From NCBI GenBank assembly GCA_904502025.1, contig CAJGDJ010000004.1, positions 16,099 through 80,098 of the forward strand: a DNA stretch of 64,000 bases, read 5' to 3'. The notes beneath the pieces are model-generated. The model did no database searches and had not been told where the DNA came from. It worked only from the letters and a program-made list of their open reading frames with translations. The position numbers were made by a program, and so were the translations under genes. Source of the stretch: an uncultured Muribaculaceae bacterium. Its GTDB lineage: Bacteria; Bacteroidota; Bacteroidia; Bacteroidales; Muribaculaceae. Shown piece after piece: positions 24,949 through 37,000 of this stretch (positions within the stretch are counted from its first letter, which is position 1; each line of letters opens with the position of its first letter).

Positions 24949-26334
24949 ATGAGGGTCGTTGTGATATATATATTAACGATCGTTTTGCTCGTTTTTAATG
25001 CTTGTGCTAACAATAAAACGAGTGGAAATTGCTCTATAACTGATTCAATACAATATACTCTGCCAGATACACTTCGGGTAGCAACATTATATAGCCCAAC
25101 TTCGTATTTTATTTATCGAGACACGAAGTTGGGTTATGATTATAGTTTGGTATGCCAATTTTGTGAGGACAACGATATTGCAATTGAAATTTTTGTTGCA
25201 CATAATATGGCGACAATGATAGAATTACTTGATTCAGCAAAGGTTGATTTGTTAGCATACGAAATACCAATAACATCGAAATATAAAGATAGGGTGTTGC
25301 ATTGTGGCGTGGTTAATTCAACATCCCAGGTTCTTGTTCAGCCAATAAATAAAAAGTCTATTGAAATAACTGATGTAACACAGTTGGTTGGAAAAGATAT
25401 ATATGTTGAGAAGGGCTCAAAATACCACCAACGAATAGAAAATCTTTCAAATGAATTAGGAGGAGGAATAAATATACACCTTGTAGATAAAGATACGCTC
25501 ATAACCGAGGATCTTATTCGCATGGTTTCTACAGGAGAAATTCCTCTTACAATAGTTGATAGTGACATCGCTCGTCTAAATAAAACATACTATAAAGATT
25601 TAGATATTACATTGCAATTAAGTTTCCCTCAACGTTCATCTTGGGCTGTGTCGCCATCGAATCCAAGGCTTGCTCAAATTATAAATGAGTGGATTGAGCA
25701 AGAAGCTCCTCAAAAAAAATATGCCGAACTTCATAAACGCTATTTTGAATTAAGTAAGAATGAGCAACGACCTTATTCTATTGATTTTACAAAAGGATAT
25801 ATCTCAAAATATGATTCATATTTCAAAAAATATGCATCACATACCGGTTGGGATTGGCGTCTATTGGCAGCACAAGCTTATGTCGAAAGTCGATTTGATT
25901 CCACGGCTGTGTCGTGGGCCGGAGCTAAAGGTATAATGCAAATTATGCCTTCTACTGCACAAGGATATGGACTTACTGACCGTATTGCCTATATTGATGA
26001 TAATATTTGTGTTGCTTCTAAAATAATCAAAAAATTAGATGGATTGTTAGCTGATTATGTTGAAGACCCAGATGAGCGAGTTAAATTTGTGATAGGAGCA
26101 TATAATAGTGGATTAGCTCATATTTATGATGCAATAGCTTTAGCTAAAAAATATGGTAAAGATCCTCAAAAGTGGGACGGAAATGTAGCTGAGGCAATTT
26201 TGATGAAAACAAAACCTGAGTACTATAACGACCCGGTATGTAAATATGGATATTTCAGAGGACGCCAAACGTATGAATATGTAAATGTTGTAATGGATTT
26301 TTATAATCAGTGTAAACGGCAAATCCCGTTGTGA
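24949..26334 (+). CDS. mltF: MltF-like membrane-bound lytic murein transglycosylase
   Basis: The 461-residue protein has a lipoprotein-like signal ending FNAC (C19). Residues ~40-260 resemble a family 3 solute-binding domain (TLRVATLYSPTSYF, LDSAKVDLLAYEIPIT, FPQRSSWAVSPSNPRL). Residues ~290-450 are an SLT/GH23 domain with catalytic Glu in AAQAYVESRFD, followed by GAKGIMQIMPSTA and FVIGAYNSG. This two-part layout is that of MltF, which cleaves peptidoglycan to anhydro-muropeptides. Seventeen bases after purM; the downstream glycosyltransferase has its own promoter box. Confidence 0.92.
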   Translation: MRVVVIYILTIVLLVFNACANNKTSGNCSITDSIQYTLPDTLRVATLYSPTSYFIYRDTKLGYDYSLVCQFCEDNDIAIEIFVAHNMATMIELLDSAKVDLLAYEIPITSKYKDRVLHCGVVNSTSQVLVQPINKKSIEITDVTQLVGKDIYVEKGSKYHQRIENLSNELGGGINIHLVDKDTLITEDLIRMVSTGEIPLTIVDSDIARLNKTYYKDLDITLQLSFPQRSSWAVSPSNPRLAQIINEWIEQEAPQKKYAELHKRYFELSKNEQRPYSIDFTKGYISKYDSYFKKYASHTGWDWRLLAAQAYVESRFDSTAVSWAGAKGIMQIMPSTAQGYGLTDRIAYIDDNICVASKIIKKLDGLLADYVEDPDERVKFVIGAYNSGLAHIYDAIALAKKYGKDPQKWDGNVAEAILMKTKPEYYNDPVCKYGYFRGRQTYEYVNVVMDFYNQCKRQIPL

Positions 26335-26351
26335 GATTATATAAATATCAT

Positions 26352-26359
26352 TATCTTTG
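26352..26359 (+). promoter_or_regulatory. -7 promoter box of the glycosyltransferase gene
   Basis: TATCTTTG ends 35 bases before the ATG at 26395, suggesting a separate transcript for the glycosyltransferase, rluA-type and fmt genes. Confidence 0.55.
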
Positions 26360-26394
26360 TTGAAGAAAATTAACCATATAAAATTGCTTGTGAA

Positions 26395-27333
26395 ATGAAA
26401 AAAGTGTCATTGCTAATACCTTTTTACAACGAACAAGAGGTCTTGCCTAAGTTGTTCGAGAGGGTAAAGTTGTTAGTTGACAGTAATTTGGATTATCAAT
26501 GGGAAGTAATGCTGGTTAACGATGGTAGTGTAGATAACAGCCTTTGCATGGTAAAACAAATGTATCTACGAGATAATCGATTTAGGTATATCGACCTTTC
26601 GCGTAATTTTGGTAAGGAGGTGGCAATGATGGCTGGTCTTGATTATGTGACCGGTGATTGTGTCGTTATTATGGACGCAGATCTCCAACATCCTCCCGAA
26701 GTAATACCCGATATGCTTAAATTGTGGGAAGAAGGATATGATGATATTTATGGTAAGCGAAATAGTCGAGGTAAAGAACCTTGGATAAGAAAGAAACTTT
26801 CGTTATTATATTATAAGCTCTTACAGAAGACATCACATGTGGAAGTGCTTCAAAATGTGGGAGATTTCAGACTTTTAGATCGCATTTGTATTGATGCTTT
26901 GTGTTCAATGCGAGAATCACAACGTTATACTAAAGGATTATTCCAGTGGATTGGTTTTAATAAAAAAGAAATTTTATTTAATCAAGAGGATCGAGTTGCC
27001 GGTAATACTAAATGGAATTATCTTAAATTAGTGGGATTGGCAATTGAAGGAATTACGTCATATACGACTTCTCCGTTGAAAATAGCAACGGTAGTGGGAC
27101 TATTTGTTTCAATGAGTGCGTTTACTTATATGATATATGTGATTCTCAAAGCATTGTTTATAGGAGATCCGGTCGCAGGTTATCCAACAATTATGGTTGT
27201 AATGCTTTTCTTAGGAGGAGTGCAACTACTCTCGTTGGGAATAATAGGTGAATATATAGGTCGTATATTCAATGAAACAAAAAATCGTCCTGTGTATTTT
27301 GTGAGAGAGATTGATGGCGAAAAGTGTAATTAG
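26395..27333 (+). CDS. Family 2 glycosyltransferase, DPM1/GtrB-like
   Basis: The 312-residue protein begins with the GT-A fold (VSLLIPFYNEQEVLP, VMLVNDGSVDNS) and has the metal-binding DxD as D94-A-D96 in MDADLQHPPE. RNFGKEVAMMAGLD is typical of the polyprenyl-phosphate sugar transferase branch. Two C-terminal membrane helices (about 230-255 and 265-290) anchor it, as in GtrB/ArnC. It probably moves a sugar from a nucleotide donor to undecaprenyl phosphate. The sugar is unknown, and no flippase or acceptor transferase lies beside it. Confidence 0.9.
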   Translation: MKKVSLLIPFYNEQEVLPKLFERVKLLVDSNLDYQWEVMLVNDGSVDNSLCMVKQMYLRDNRFRYIDLSRNFGKEVAMMAGLDYVTGDCVVIMDADLQHPPEVIPDMLKLWEEGYDDIYGKRNSRGKEPWIRKKLSLLYYKLLQKTSHVEVLQNVGDFRLLDRICIDALCSMRESQRYTKGLFQWIGFNKKEILFNQEDRVAGNTKWNYLKLVGLAIEGITSYTTSPLKIATVVGLFVSMSAFTYMIYVILKALFIGDPVAGYPTIMVVMLFLGGVQLLSLGIIGEYIGRIFNETKNRPVYFVREIDGEKCN

Positions 27334-27364
27334 AAGTAATTTGAGTATAAATAATTTTAGTCTA

Positions 27365-28045
27365 ATGCAAGTACTGTACGAGGATAATCATATAATTATA
27401 GTAAATAAGGCACCGGGGGAAATTGTGCAGGGGGATAAGACCGGTGATGAACCGTTGGTGGAAACTCTCAAGCAATGGATAAAGGAAAAGTATAACAAGC
27501 CTGGAAATGTGTTTTGTGGGGTGGTGCATCGCCTTGATCGTCCGGTTGCCGGAGTGGTGGTGTTTGCAAAGACATCAAAGGCCTTAGCTCGTCTAAATGA
27601 TATGTTTCGAAATGGACAAGTGCATAAAACATATTGGGCTATTTCTCGCAACCGTCCACCCAAGAGCGAGGATATATTAACTCATTATATCACAACTGTT
27701 GAACGCAACAACAAGTCCTATGCCTCATTGACACCCAAGAGTGGAGCTAAAGAAGCCCGACTTACGTATCGACATATAGCGTCAAGTGAACGTTATCATT
27801 TGCTTGAGGTAAATTTGATGACAGGTAGAAAACATCAGATACGAGTACAATTATCATCTATAGGTTGTCCAATAAAGGGCGATTTGAAGTATGGAGATAA
27901 GCGAAGCAATCCCGATGGAAGCATATCATTAATGGCTCGACATATAGAGTTTGAACATCCGGTGTCGCACGAATTAATATCCGTTACAGCACCTATTCCC
28001 AACGATGTGTTGTGGCAAGCTTTAACCGAAAATATAAATAATTAG
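27365..28045 (+). CDS. RluA family 23S/tRNA pseudouridine synthase
   Basis: The ATG at 27365 gives 226 residues, starting with VLYEDNHIIIVNKAPGEIVQ as is usual for short RluA proteins; an in-frame start at 27311 would overlap the upstream gene and add an untypical leader. The catalytic motif GVVHRLDRPVAGVVVFAKT carries the nucleophilic Asp in HRLD. TGRKHQIRVQLSSIGCPIKGD completes the signature. No S4 domain is present. The modified uridine cannot be predicted. fmt follows after four bases. Confidence 0.92.
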   Translation: MQVLYEDNHIIIVNKAPGEIVQGDKTGDEPLVETLKQWIKEKYNKPGNVFCGVVHRLDRPVAGVVVFAKTSKALARLNDMFRNGQVHKTYWAISRNRPPKSEDILTHYITTVERNNKSYASLTPKSGAKEARLTYRHIASSERYHLLEVNLMTGRKHQIRVQLSSIGCPIKGDLKYGDKRSNPDGSISLMARHIEFEHPVSHELISVTAPIPNDVLWQALTENINN

Positions 28046-28049
28046 AATT

Positions 28050-28991
28050 ATGAAAAAAGAAGATCTCAAAATAGTATTTCTCGGCACACCTGACTTCGCG
28101 GTTGAAAGCCTGCGTCGCATTCATGAGGGTGGATATAATATAGTAGGAGTAATCACAATGCCTGACAAACCTGCTGGTCGTGGTCATAAACTGCTTCATT
28201 CGCCTGTAAAACAATATGCAGTGGCAAATAATCTCCCATTGCTTCAACCTGTAAACCTTAAAGACCCTCAATTTGTTGAAGAATTACGCTCTCTCGGAGC
28301 CAATCTCTTTGTCGTGATTGCATTCCGCATGTTGCCGGAGGTTGTGTGGTCGATGCCGGAACTTGGTACATTTAATTTGCATGCGTCGTTACTCCCAAAA
28401 TATCGTGGTGCAGCACCAATTAATTGGGCTGTTATTAATGGAGACACTGAAACTGGTGTTACTACATTTTTTCTTAAACATGAAATAGACACAGGAGATA
28501 TTATTCGTCAAGAAAAAATAAATATACTTCCAACAGATAATGTGGGTGATGTACATGATAAGTTGATGATGCTTGGTGCTGACCTTACGATTGATACGAT
28601 TGAACATATTATTGCCGGCGACTTAAAAACGATTCCTCAAGATGATATTTTGCAAGGGGCAGAACCAACCCCGGCTCCGAAAATATTCAAAGATACATGT
28701 TTGATTGATTGGTCAAAACAGGCTGTGAATGTTCACAATCATGTGAGAGGGTTGTCTCCATATCCGGCAGCATGGACAAATTTTGTGCAAGAAGGTAAAG
28801 AACCGATTACAATGAAAATCTTTGAATCGGCAGTAGTTGAATATGATGGATTGTTAACTCCCGGGAAATTTACAATTGAAGCAAATAGAATGTTTGTAGA
28901 TTGTAGTGATGCTCGTATTGAAATCATTTCGCTTCAAGTTGCAGGCAAGAAACGTATGCCTACTGCTGATTTCTTACGAGGATTAAAATAA
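28050..28991 (+). CDS. fmt: Methionyl-tRNA formyltransferase
   Basis: Fmt formylates initiator Met-tRNA using 10-formyl-THF. The 313-residue protein has the N-terminal formyltransferase fold (IVFLGTPDFAVESLRRI, PDKPAGRGHKL) and the signature FNLHASLLPKYRGAAPINWAVINGD with the catalytic Asn and His. DTGDI follows, and the C-terminal OB-like domain begins about residue 210 (NHVRGLSPYPAAWT). Last gene of its cluster; it faces the symporter gene across 22 bases with no obvious terminator. Confidence 0.97.
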   Translation: MKKEDLKIVFLGTPDFAVESLRRIHEGGYNIVGVITMPDKPAGRGHKLLHSPVKQYAVANNLPLLQPVNLKDPQFVEELRSLGANLFVVIAFRMLPEVVWSMPELGTFNLHASLLPKYRGAAPINWAVINGDTETGVTTFFLKHEIDTGDIIRQEKINILPTDNVGDVHDKLMMLGADLTIDTIEHIIAGDLKTIPQDDILQGAEPTPAPKIFKDTCLIDWSKQAVNVHNHVRGLSPYPAAWTNFVQEGKEPITMKIFESAVVEYDGLLTPGKFTIEANRMFVDCSDARIEIISLQVAGKKRMPTADFLRGLK

Positions 28992-29013
28992 GGATTCTAA
29001 TTAGGATTAGTAT

Positions 29014-30366
29014 TTAGTCCCCGGAGTCATTTAAGTGTTTATCCCAGAGATAGAATCTTGTCTCTTTTGCGATAACTCCCGATAAGAGCAATAGAGATAT
29101 AAGATTTGGTAATGCCATCAGTGCATTCATAATATCTGATATAGCCCAAACTACAGATAAATTTATGATTGCCCCGAGGAATACCACGATAATCCAAATC
29201 ACGCGATAAATTTTTACATATTTTACTCCACTGATATATTCAATTGCTTTTTCTCCGTAGTAGCACCAGCCTAAGATTGTTGAAAATGCAAATGTAAATA
29301 ATGATATTGTTAGCATTATATTTCCAAATCCAGGTAATTTAGAAAATGCTGCTGTTGTGAGGGTGCCACCGAGTGATGTGTCAATATCCGGGTAGGCAAT
29401 AATGCTACTAACTAATACAATTCCTGTAAGTGCACAAATAATCACAGTATCCCAAAATGTACCAGATGCAGAGACTAATGCTTGTCGCACCGGATTGCGT
29501 GTTTGTGCAGCCGCAGCAACAATGGGGGCAGATCCAAGCCCTGATTCGTTAGAGAATAGTCCACGAGCAATACCATATCGCATAGCAACAATCATAGCTG
29601 AACCTAAAAAACCACCGCCAACAGCTTCGGTAGAGAATGCCGAATTAATAATTAGGGATATAGCATTGGGAATATATTCAAGATTCATTGTTAGAATCCA
29701 TAGACAACCGATAATGTAAAATATAGCCATAAGTGGAACAAGGGTCGTACAGACTTTTGCGATTCCTTTAACACCGAAGATGATAACAAGCATCACAAGG
29801 AACGCAACAATAATGCCACTAATATGCAGTGGAACTCCCCACGTGTCATTGACCAAAAGGGCGATGGAGTTGGATTGAACCATATTGCCTATTCCAAGGG
29901 CTGCAATAGCAGTAAAAATACTAAACAATATAGCTAACCATTTCATATTAAGCCCACGTTCGAGAGCATACATTGGTCCTCCCGACATTTCCCCATATTT
30001 ATTTGTGATTCGATATTTTATAGCTAATAATCCTTCTGAATATTTAGTTGCAATGCCAAGTACGCCTGTAAGCCAGCACCAAAATACAGCACCCGGACCT
30101 CCGAGTGATATTGCAGTGGCAACACCGATTATATTCCCAGTCCCGATTGTTGCAGCAAGAGCAGTTGCTAACGCTGCAAACTGACTAACATCACCTTTTG
30201 AGTTATTGTCGCTTTGTAATGATATTTTTATTGCAGTGAATATTTTTCGTTGAGGGAAGCGTAGGCGTATTGTGAGGTATATATGAGTTCCCAATAGAAG
30301 AATAATCATTGGCCAACTCCAGATTATTTCACTAATAGATTGTATGATTGATTCAACTTGCTCCAT
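29014..30366 (-). CDS. Sodium:alanine/amino-acid symporter (AGCS family)
   Basis: The 450-residue inner-membrane protein has about ten hydrophobic segments. AGCS marks include LATALAATIGTGNIIGVATAISLGGPGAVFW, where the GTGNI loop contributes to sodium and substrate binding. Others are KYGEMSGGPMYALERGL, RGLFSNESGLGSAPIVAAAAQT and STILGWCYYGEKA. These carriers import alanine or glycine with sodium. Single gene, divergent from ruvA, with its own promoter box at 30389-30396. Confidence 0.95.
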   Translation of the reverse strand: MEQVESIIQSISEIIWSWPMIILLLGTHIYLTIRLRFPQRKIFTAIKISLQSDNNSKGDVSQFAALATALAATIGTGNIIGVATAISLGGPGAVFWCWLTGVLGIATKYSEGLLAIKYRITNKYGEMSGGPMYALERGLNMKWLAILFSIFTAIAALGIGNMVQSNSIALLVNDTWGVPLHISGIIVAFLVMLVIIFGVKGIAKVCTTLVPLMAIFYIIGCLWILTMNLEYIPNAISLIINSAFSTEAVGGGFLGSAMIVAMRYGIARGLFSNESGLGSAPIVAAAAQTRNPVRQALVSASGTFWDTVIICALTGIVLVSSIIAYPDIDTSLGGTLTTAAFSKLPGFGNIMLTISLFTFAFSTILGWCYYGEKAIEYISGVKYVKIYRVIWIIVVFLGAIINLSVVWAISDIMNALMALPNLISLLLLSGVIAKETRFYLWDKHLNDSGD

Positions 30367-30388
30367 GTGTAGGTATGATTATTAACTA

Positions 30389-30396
30389 CAAAGGTA
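30389..30396 (-). promoter_or_regulatory. -7 promoter box of the AGCS symporter gene
   Basis: Minus-strand TACCTTTG, 22 bases before the start at 30366; expected leader about 15-18 bases. Confidence 0.55.
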
Positions 30397-30451
30397 GTAA
30401 ATAATAGTGGATTCAGTTAAAGAGGAGTTGATAAAAGTGAAAATTATTGTG

Positions 30452-30459
30452 TAACTTTG
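30452..30459 (+). promoter_or_regulatory. -7 promoter box of ruvA-sprA
   Basis: TAACTTTG, 25 bases before the ruvA start at 30485. No other promoter box was noticed in the 25 bases between ruvA and sprA, so it may serve both. Confidence 0.55.
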
Positions 30460-30484
30460 TATAAAGTTATAATTTCATAAATGT

Positions 30485-31066
30485 ATGATTGAATATATAA
30501 AAGGAGAATTAGCCGAGTTGACACCGACATACGCTATAATAGATTGCGGAGGAGTGGGATATTTGTTAAATATTTCAGTCCCAACATATTCAGCTCTCGA
30601 TGGAGTGAAAATCGCGAAATTACTCGTGCATGAGGCAATAAGAGAAGACGCTCATGTTTTGTTTGGATTCATAAATGAGCAAGAACGTAGTATATTCCGT
30701 TTATTAATTGGAGTGTCGGGCGTTGGAGCTAATACAGCTCGAATGATACTATCATCGATTGCTGCACCACAATTAGAGCAAATAATCCTATCTGGCGACC
30801 ATTCAACATTGAAAAAAGTAAAAGGAATTGGCTCAAAAACGGCAGAACGTATAATTGTTGACCTTAAAGATAAAATAAAACCCATAGGAGATACGTTAAT
30901 ATTACAACCTTCTGCAACTAACGAAGTATATGAAGAAGCATTGGCTGCATTGGTAATGCTCGGATTTAATCGTGTGCAGTCGCAGAAAGTGCTAAAGAAA
31001 TTGTTTGACAATGAGCCATCTATCGCAGTTGAATCAGCTATAAAGAAAGCATTGTCAATGATGTAG
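30485..31066 (+). CDS. ruvA: Holliday junction DNA helicase subunit RuvA
   Basis: RuvA tetramers bind four-way junctions and load RuvB. The 193-residue protein shows the OB domain (MIEYIKGELAELTPTYAIID, GVGYLLNIS), the twin helix-hairpin-helix region (LIGVSGVGANTARMILS and LKKVKGIGSKTAERIIVDL) and a C-terminal RuvB-binding domain starting near residue 145 (EEALAALVMLGFN). Length is normal. ruvB is not in the window. The gene is followed 25 bases later by sprA, an arrangement I recall from other Bacteroidota. Confidence 0.97.
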   Translation: MIEYIKGELAELTPTYAIIDCGGVGYLLNISVPTYSALDGVKIAKLLVHEAIREDAHVLFGFINEQERSIFRLLIGVSGVGANTARMILSSIAAPQLEQIILSGDHSTLKKVKGIGSKTAERIIVDLKDKIKPIGDTLILQPSATNEVYEEALAALVMLGFNRVQSQKVLKKLFDNEPSIAVESAIKKALSMM

Positions 31067-31091
31067 CACTTGGGTGCAACGATATTATTGA

Positions 31092-34000
31092 ATGGGAAAA
31101 GAGATAAAAAAAAGTATAACATATAAATATTTGTTGGGAGTAATAACTTTATTACTCTCAACTTCTCTCTTTTATTCAACAGCACAATATTATAAGTCGG
31201 AATTAAAGGCTCCGGCTCCCGCACAATCAGAAGCTCCAAAAGAATCGGGTGATAATAAAAAAAGGAAAAAAGACAACTCAAATAATGGAATGAATTTCCC
31301 GATAAAGCATGCTGCCCCACAATCTTATGAAGAGTTGTTATATCCTCAAGAAACTCCAATTGATTTACGACAACCTAAGAATATCGAATCGCATGCAGAA
31401 TACGACCCAATAACATGTTCATATATAATTCGCACAAAGGTTGGCGATAGAGAAATTATAACTCCATTTATCTTATCCGAAAAACAATACAATGATTGGA
31501 AGGTAAGAGAATCGATGCAAGAGTATTATCGTCAACGAAATACGGAGGCTATTACCGAGAAAGAGAAAAAGCCATTTAATATTTTTGATATGAATTTTGC
31601 ACTCGGTCCATTGGAAAAGGTTTTTGGTCCGGGTGGAGTTCAGCTCAAAACACAAGGAACTATAACGCTAAATTTAGGTGTTAAGTCCAATAAAACTGAT
31701 AATCCTTCATTGTCGCTTGAAGCTCGGCGAAAAACTTATTTTGACTTTGATGAGAAGATTCAAGCAAATATTACAGCATCGGTTGGCGATAGAATGAAAT
31801 TCAATATGTCGTATAATACTGATGCGACATTTGATTTTGATTCAAAAAACATTAAACTTGCATACGAAGGCAAAGAAGATGACATTGTTAAGAATATAGA
31901 AGCCGGTAACGTAAGTATGACTACCGGTTCTTCGCTCATAAAAGGTAGCACAGCTTTATTTGGGATAAAATCAAAATTACAATTTGGTAAATTTACGGCT
32001 ACAGCACTCGTATCACAACAAAATTCAGAGTCAAAGACTGTAAATACGAAAGGTGGAGCACAAACAACGGACTTTGAGGTAAATGCCGATGCTTACGACC
32101 AAAATCGTCATTACTTCTTGGCTCATTATTTCAGGGATAATTATGATAAATTTGCATCGAAATTACCATACGTATCGTCGGGAGTGAATATTACTCGAAT
32201 AGAGGTTTGGGTTACAAATAAAACAGGGAATTATAACCAGGCACGAAATCTTGTGGCATTTATGGACTTGGGCGAAAATCGTAGATTAGCAAATAATATA
32301 TGGGTGCCTAATCACACGTTTGATAATCCTGCAAATTCATCAAATAATTTGTTGTCCACTATCAAAAATGAATACCCCGAAGCTCGTAATATTAATTTGG
32401 TTACACAAGCGTTAGAGCCTTTGTCGTTATATGGTTTTAATGGTGGAGAAGATTTTGAAAAAGTAGAAAGTGCCCGATTGCTTTCTGAATCGGAATATAC
32501 ATTAAATTCAACGTTAGGGTATATCTCTATGAAAAGTGCGTTAAATGCCGATGAGGTATTGGCAGTTGCCTATGAATATACCTACAATGGACAGGTTTAT
32601 CAAGTGGGAGAATTTTCAAGTGATATAACATCTACTGATAATTCGTTGTATGTGAAAATGTTGAAAAGCACCACGGTCAATCCTCGATTGCCAATGTGGG
32701 ATTTGATGATGAAAAACGTATATTCACTTGGTGCGTATAAAATTCAAAAAACAAAATTCAAGCTTAATATAAAGTATTTAAGTGATACAACAGGAACGAA
32801 AATTAATTACTTGCCGGTGCCGGGATTAAATGATAAGTCATTGTTGCAAGTGATGAATCTTGACCGTATTGATAATAATGAACAATCCAATCCCGATGGG
32901 TTCTTTGATTACATAGAAGGTTACACAGTATTGTCGGCAACCGGTCGCATAATATTCCCGGTAGTTGAACCGTTTGGCTCGCATCTTGCGACAAAAATAG
33001 ATAATCCGGCACTTGCTCAACAATATGTTTATAACGAATTATATGATTCTACATTAGTTGTTGCTCGTCAATTTGCTGATAAAAATAAGTTTATATTAAC
33101 CGGAGAATATCAAGCATCAAATGGCTCGCAAATTCGGTTGAACGCAATGAATGTGCCACGAGGATCGGTTGTTGTAACTGCCGGTGGGGTTACACTTGTA
33201 GAAAACAGTGATTACACGGTTGATTATTCTATGGGGATCGTAACAATAACTAATCAAAGTATTATTGACTCAGGACAAAGTATTAGTGTGTCGCTTGAAA
33301 ATCAATCGATGTTTAGCACACAACGAAAAACTTTGCTTGGACTTGATTTGCAATATCAATTCAACAAAGATTTCAATATAGGTGCAACATTAATGCACTT
33401 CTCAGAGAAAGCTTTGACCGAGAAAGTTAGTATTGGAGATGAAGTGATAAATAACACAATATGGGGTCTGAATTTATCGTATAATACAGAATTTATGTGG
33501 CTCACAAATTTGTTGAATAAAATTCCAACAATGAATGCGATACAACCATCAAAATTCAGTATTAATGGCGAATTTGCACATTTAGTTCCTCATCAACAAA
33601 AATCGGGTTCAAATCAAGGAAGTTCTTATGTAGATGATTTTGAATCATCACAAACTGGAGTTGACCTACGCTCGCCTTATGCGTGGTTTTTGGCATCAAC
33701 ACCGTATGAACAAGGAGCAAATGCTCTTTTCCCTGAAGCTCAATTGAATAATAATGTTGACTATGGTAAAAATCGTGCATTATTGTCGTGGTATTATATC
33801 GATAGAATGTTTACTCAACGCAATTCAAATTTAGCTCCCGGTTATATAAGTAGTGACCTTGAACAATTGTCAAATCCGTATGTTCGAGAAGTTACGTCGC
33901 AAGAAATTTTCCCGGGTAGAGAATTGAACTATGGAGAGTCTTCAACGATTCAGACGCTTAACTTATCGTTCTATCCAACAGAACGTGGACCGTACAATCT

Positions 34001-37000
34001 TGATGCAACAAATATTGATGAAAATGGTAATTTATTGTTTCCCGAAAAACGTTGGGGAGGAATAATGCGAAAGTTGGACAATACAAATTTTGAACAATCA
34101 AATATCGAGTATGTTCAATTTTGGTTAATGAACCCATTCCTTGATGAAAAAAATCCAAACTATGATGGTGGCGACCTTTATATTAACTTTGGAGAGTTGA
34201 GTGAAGATATTCTTAAAGATGGATTAAAGTCTTATGAGAATGGTTTGCCGGTTGATGGAAATCAGCAATTTATGAAACAAACGGTGTGGGGTAAAGTGTC
34301 AAGTCAAAATTCATTGACCTATGCTTTTGACAACACTGCAGGTGCCCGATTGGCTCAAGACTTGGGGCTTGATGGGTTGAGTAATAATGAAGAGTTTCAA
34401 TATGAGTCATATTCTAACTATCTCAATCAGTTGCGTCAAAAATTAGCTCCAACAGCGATTGACCAAATGCAATTGGACCAATTTAGTCCATTTAATGACC
34501 CGGCGGGGGATAATTATCATTTCTTCCGTGGTTATGATTATGACGAGCAACGATTATCAATTCTTGAACGATATAAACATTATAATGGAGTTGAAGGTAA
34601 CTCACTTTCGCCCGAAGATAGTCCTGAGGCTTTGTATCAATCAGCTCGTAGTGTGCCTGATGTAGAGGATATAAATCAAGATAACACACTTAATGAATAT
34701 GAGCGTTATTTCCAATATAAAGTATCTATTCGTCCCGAAGATTTAGTTGTAGGTAAAAACTATATTACTGATAAACAAGTATCGTTGGTTCGAACTCGTG
34801 ATGGAAAAGACCAAGAAGTGGAATGGTATCAATTTAAGATACCTTTGAATGATTATGAACGAATTGTGGGTTCTATTTCCGACTTCTCAACAATACGTTT
34901 TGCACGTATGTTTATGACCGGATTTAAGCAAACAACACACTTGCGATTCGCGACATTTGAACTTGTTAGAGGCGAGTGGCGTACGTATGATTTTAATCTA
35001 AACAATCGAGGAGATACGCCTGCCGAAGGTCAACTTGATGTTTCGGTAGTTAATATTGAAGAAAATGCCAGTCGTCAACCTGTAAATTATGTATTGCCTC
35101 CTGGTGTTACTCGTATTGTCGATCCAGGTCAATCACAAATTACTCAGCTCAATGAGCAATCAATGATGATGAAGGTCGTTGGGTTGCAAGCTGGTGATGG
35201 TCGTGGTGTGTATCGAAATACACAGCTTGATTTACGCAACTATAATAAATTGCAAATGTGGATTCATGCCGAAAGCCTTATTGATGATGTTACAAATCTT
35301 CGTTCGGGTGAAATGTCTGCATTTATTCGTCTTGGTACTGATGTGAAAAATAACTACTATGAATATGAGATACCTTTGACTCTCACACCTCCAGGAAAAT
35401 ATAATACATATTCATCGTCTGATCAATATGCTGTATGGCCTCAAGCAAACTTCCTTGATTTGAATCTTCAAAATCTTGTTGATTTGAAAAAACAACGCAA
35501 CATTGCTAAAAATCAAGAGGGTAGTGGTGTGGGATATGCTACATTATATACCGGGCGCGATCCCGATAATGAAAACAATCGCATGGCGGTGTTAGGAAAC
35601 CCATCGTTGAGCGATGTAAGGGTAATTTTAGTAGGGGTGCGGAATAATTCAAGCACAACAAAAGATGGTATTGTGTGGCTGAATGAATTAAAAGTTACTG
35701 ACTTTGAAAATGAAGGTGGTTGGGCTGCCAAAGCAAATGCTACACTCGGAATGTCAGATGTAGCAACGGTAAATGTTGGTGCACACATCGAAACAGCCGG
35801 TTTTGGTGGCGTAGATCAATCATTAAATTCACGTCGAATTGACGATTATGAGCAATATAATGTTGCGGTTCAAGCCGATTTAGGTCGTTTCTTGCCTGAA
35901 AAAGCAAAATTAAAAGCTCCTATTTATTATTCAGTATCAAATGAAAAAACGTCGCCAAAATACAATCCTCTTGATCAAGATGTGTTGTTGAAAGATGCTC
36001 TTGACGCAGTTACAACCGAACACGAAAAAGATTCAATTGAAGCATTTGCAATAGAACGAACTAAAATAGAAAGTTTTAGTATCTCAGGATTCAAATTTGA
36101 CGTGCAAAGCAAGAATCCTATGCCTTGGGATCCAGCCAACTTTACTTTGAATTTCTCATTCAATAAGCAAACAAAAATGGACCCTACTACTGAATATGAA
36201 TATACAAATGATTATCGTGGTAGTTTCCAATATTCATATAGTCCTTATGTAAAAGGTCTAAAGCCATTGTCATGGATGAAAAGTAAAAACAAGAATCTTA
36301 AATTCTTGAAAGATTGGGAATTGAATTGGTTGCCAAACTCGATATCATTTCTTACTACAATGTCGCGTTATTATTATGAACAACAAACACGTAGTGAGGT
36401 TGATGTGATGTTCCAATTACCTGTGTCGGTAAGTAAGAACTTCATATGGGACCGTCAGTTGGCTTTAACATGGAATCTCACAAAACAGTTGAACCTTACA
36501 TTTAATTCTAATACGGCAGCACGAATTGAAGAACCAATAGGGGCTGTGAATCGCAAGTTGTTCCCTGATAAGTATAAAGAGTGGAAAGATTCAGTGTGGG
36601 AAAACATTCTTCACATGGGAACACCATGGTCTTATAACCAAACATTTACCGGCTCTTATAAATTGCCATTTAGTAAGATTCCGGTGCTTGATTTTATTAC
36701 CGGGTCGGTTAGCTATAATGCCATATATAAATGGGATCGTGGTGCACAAATTGAAGATGTGAATCTTGGGAATACAATCTCAAATCAGGCGTCATGGAAT
36801 ATGGATGGACGCATGAATTTTGAAGCATTATATAAGAAAATTCCTTATCTTAAAGATGTAGAAAAACGTTTTTCGTCAACACGACAAAAATCAACCTCAA
36901 ATCGTAAGGCAAAGAAATTTGAACGCACTTATAAGTTGCTTGAAGATACATCTTTGATTATAAAGCATAATTTGAGAACGAAGAAAGTAAAAGTAACGGC

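Noticed and set aside
29014..30366. Plus-strand frames inside the symporter gene (for example 29402-29719)
   Set aside because: They are antisense shadows of conserved membrane-protein sequence.
30652..31359. A 235-codon open frame on the minus strand
   Set aside because: It lies across the end of ruvA and the start of sprA, both certain genes on the other strand, and its translation shows no family features.
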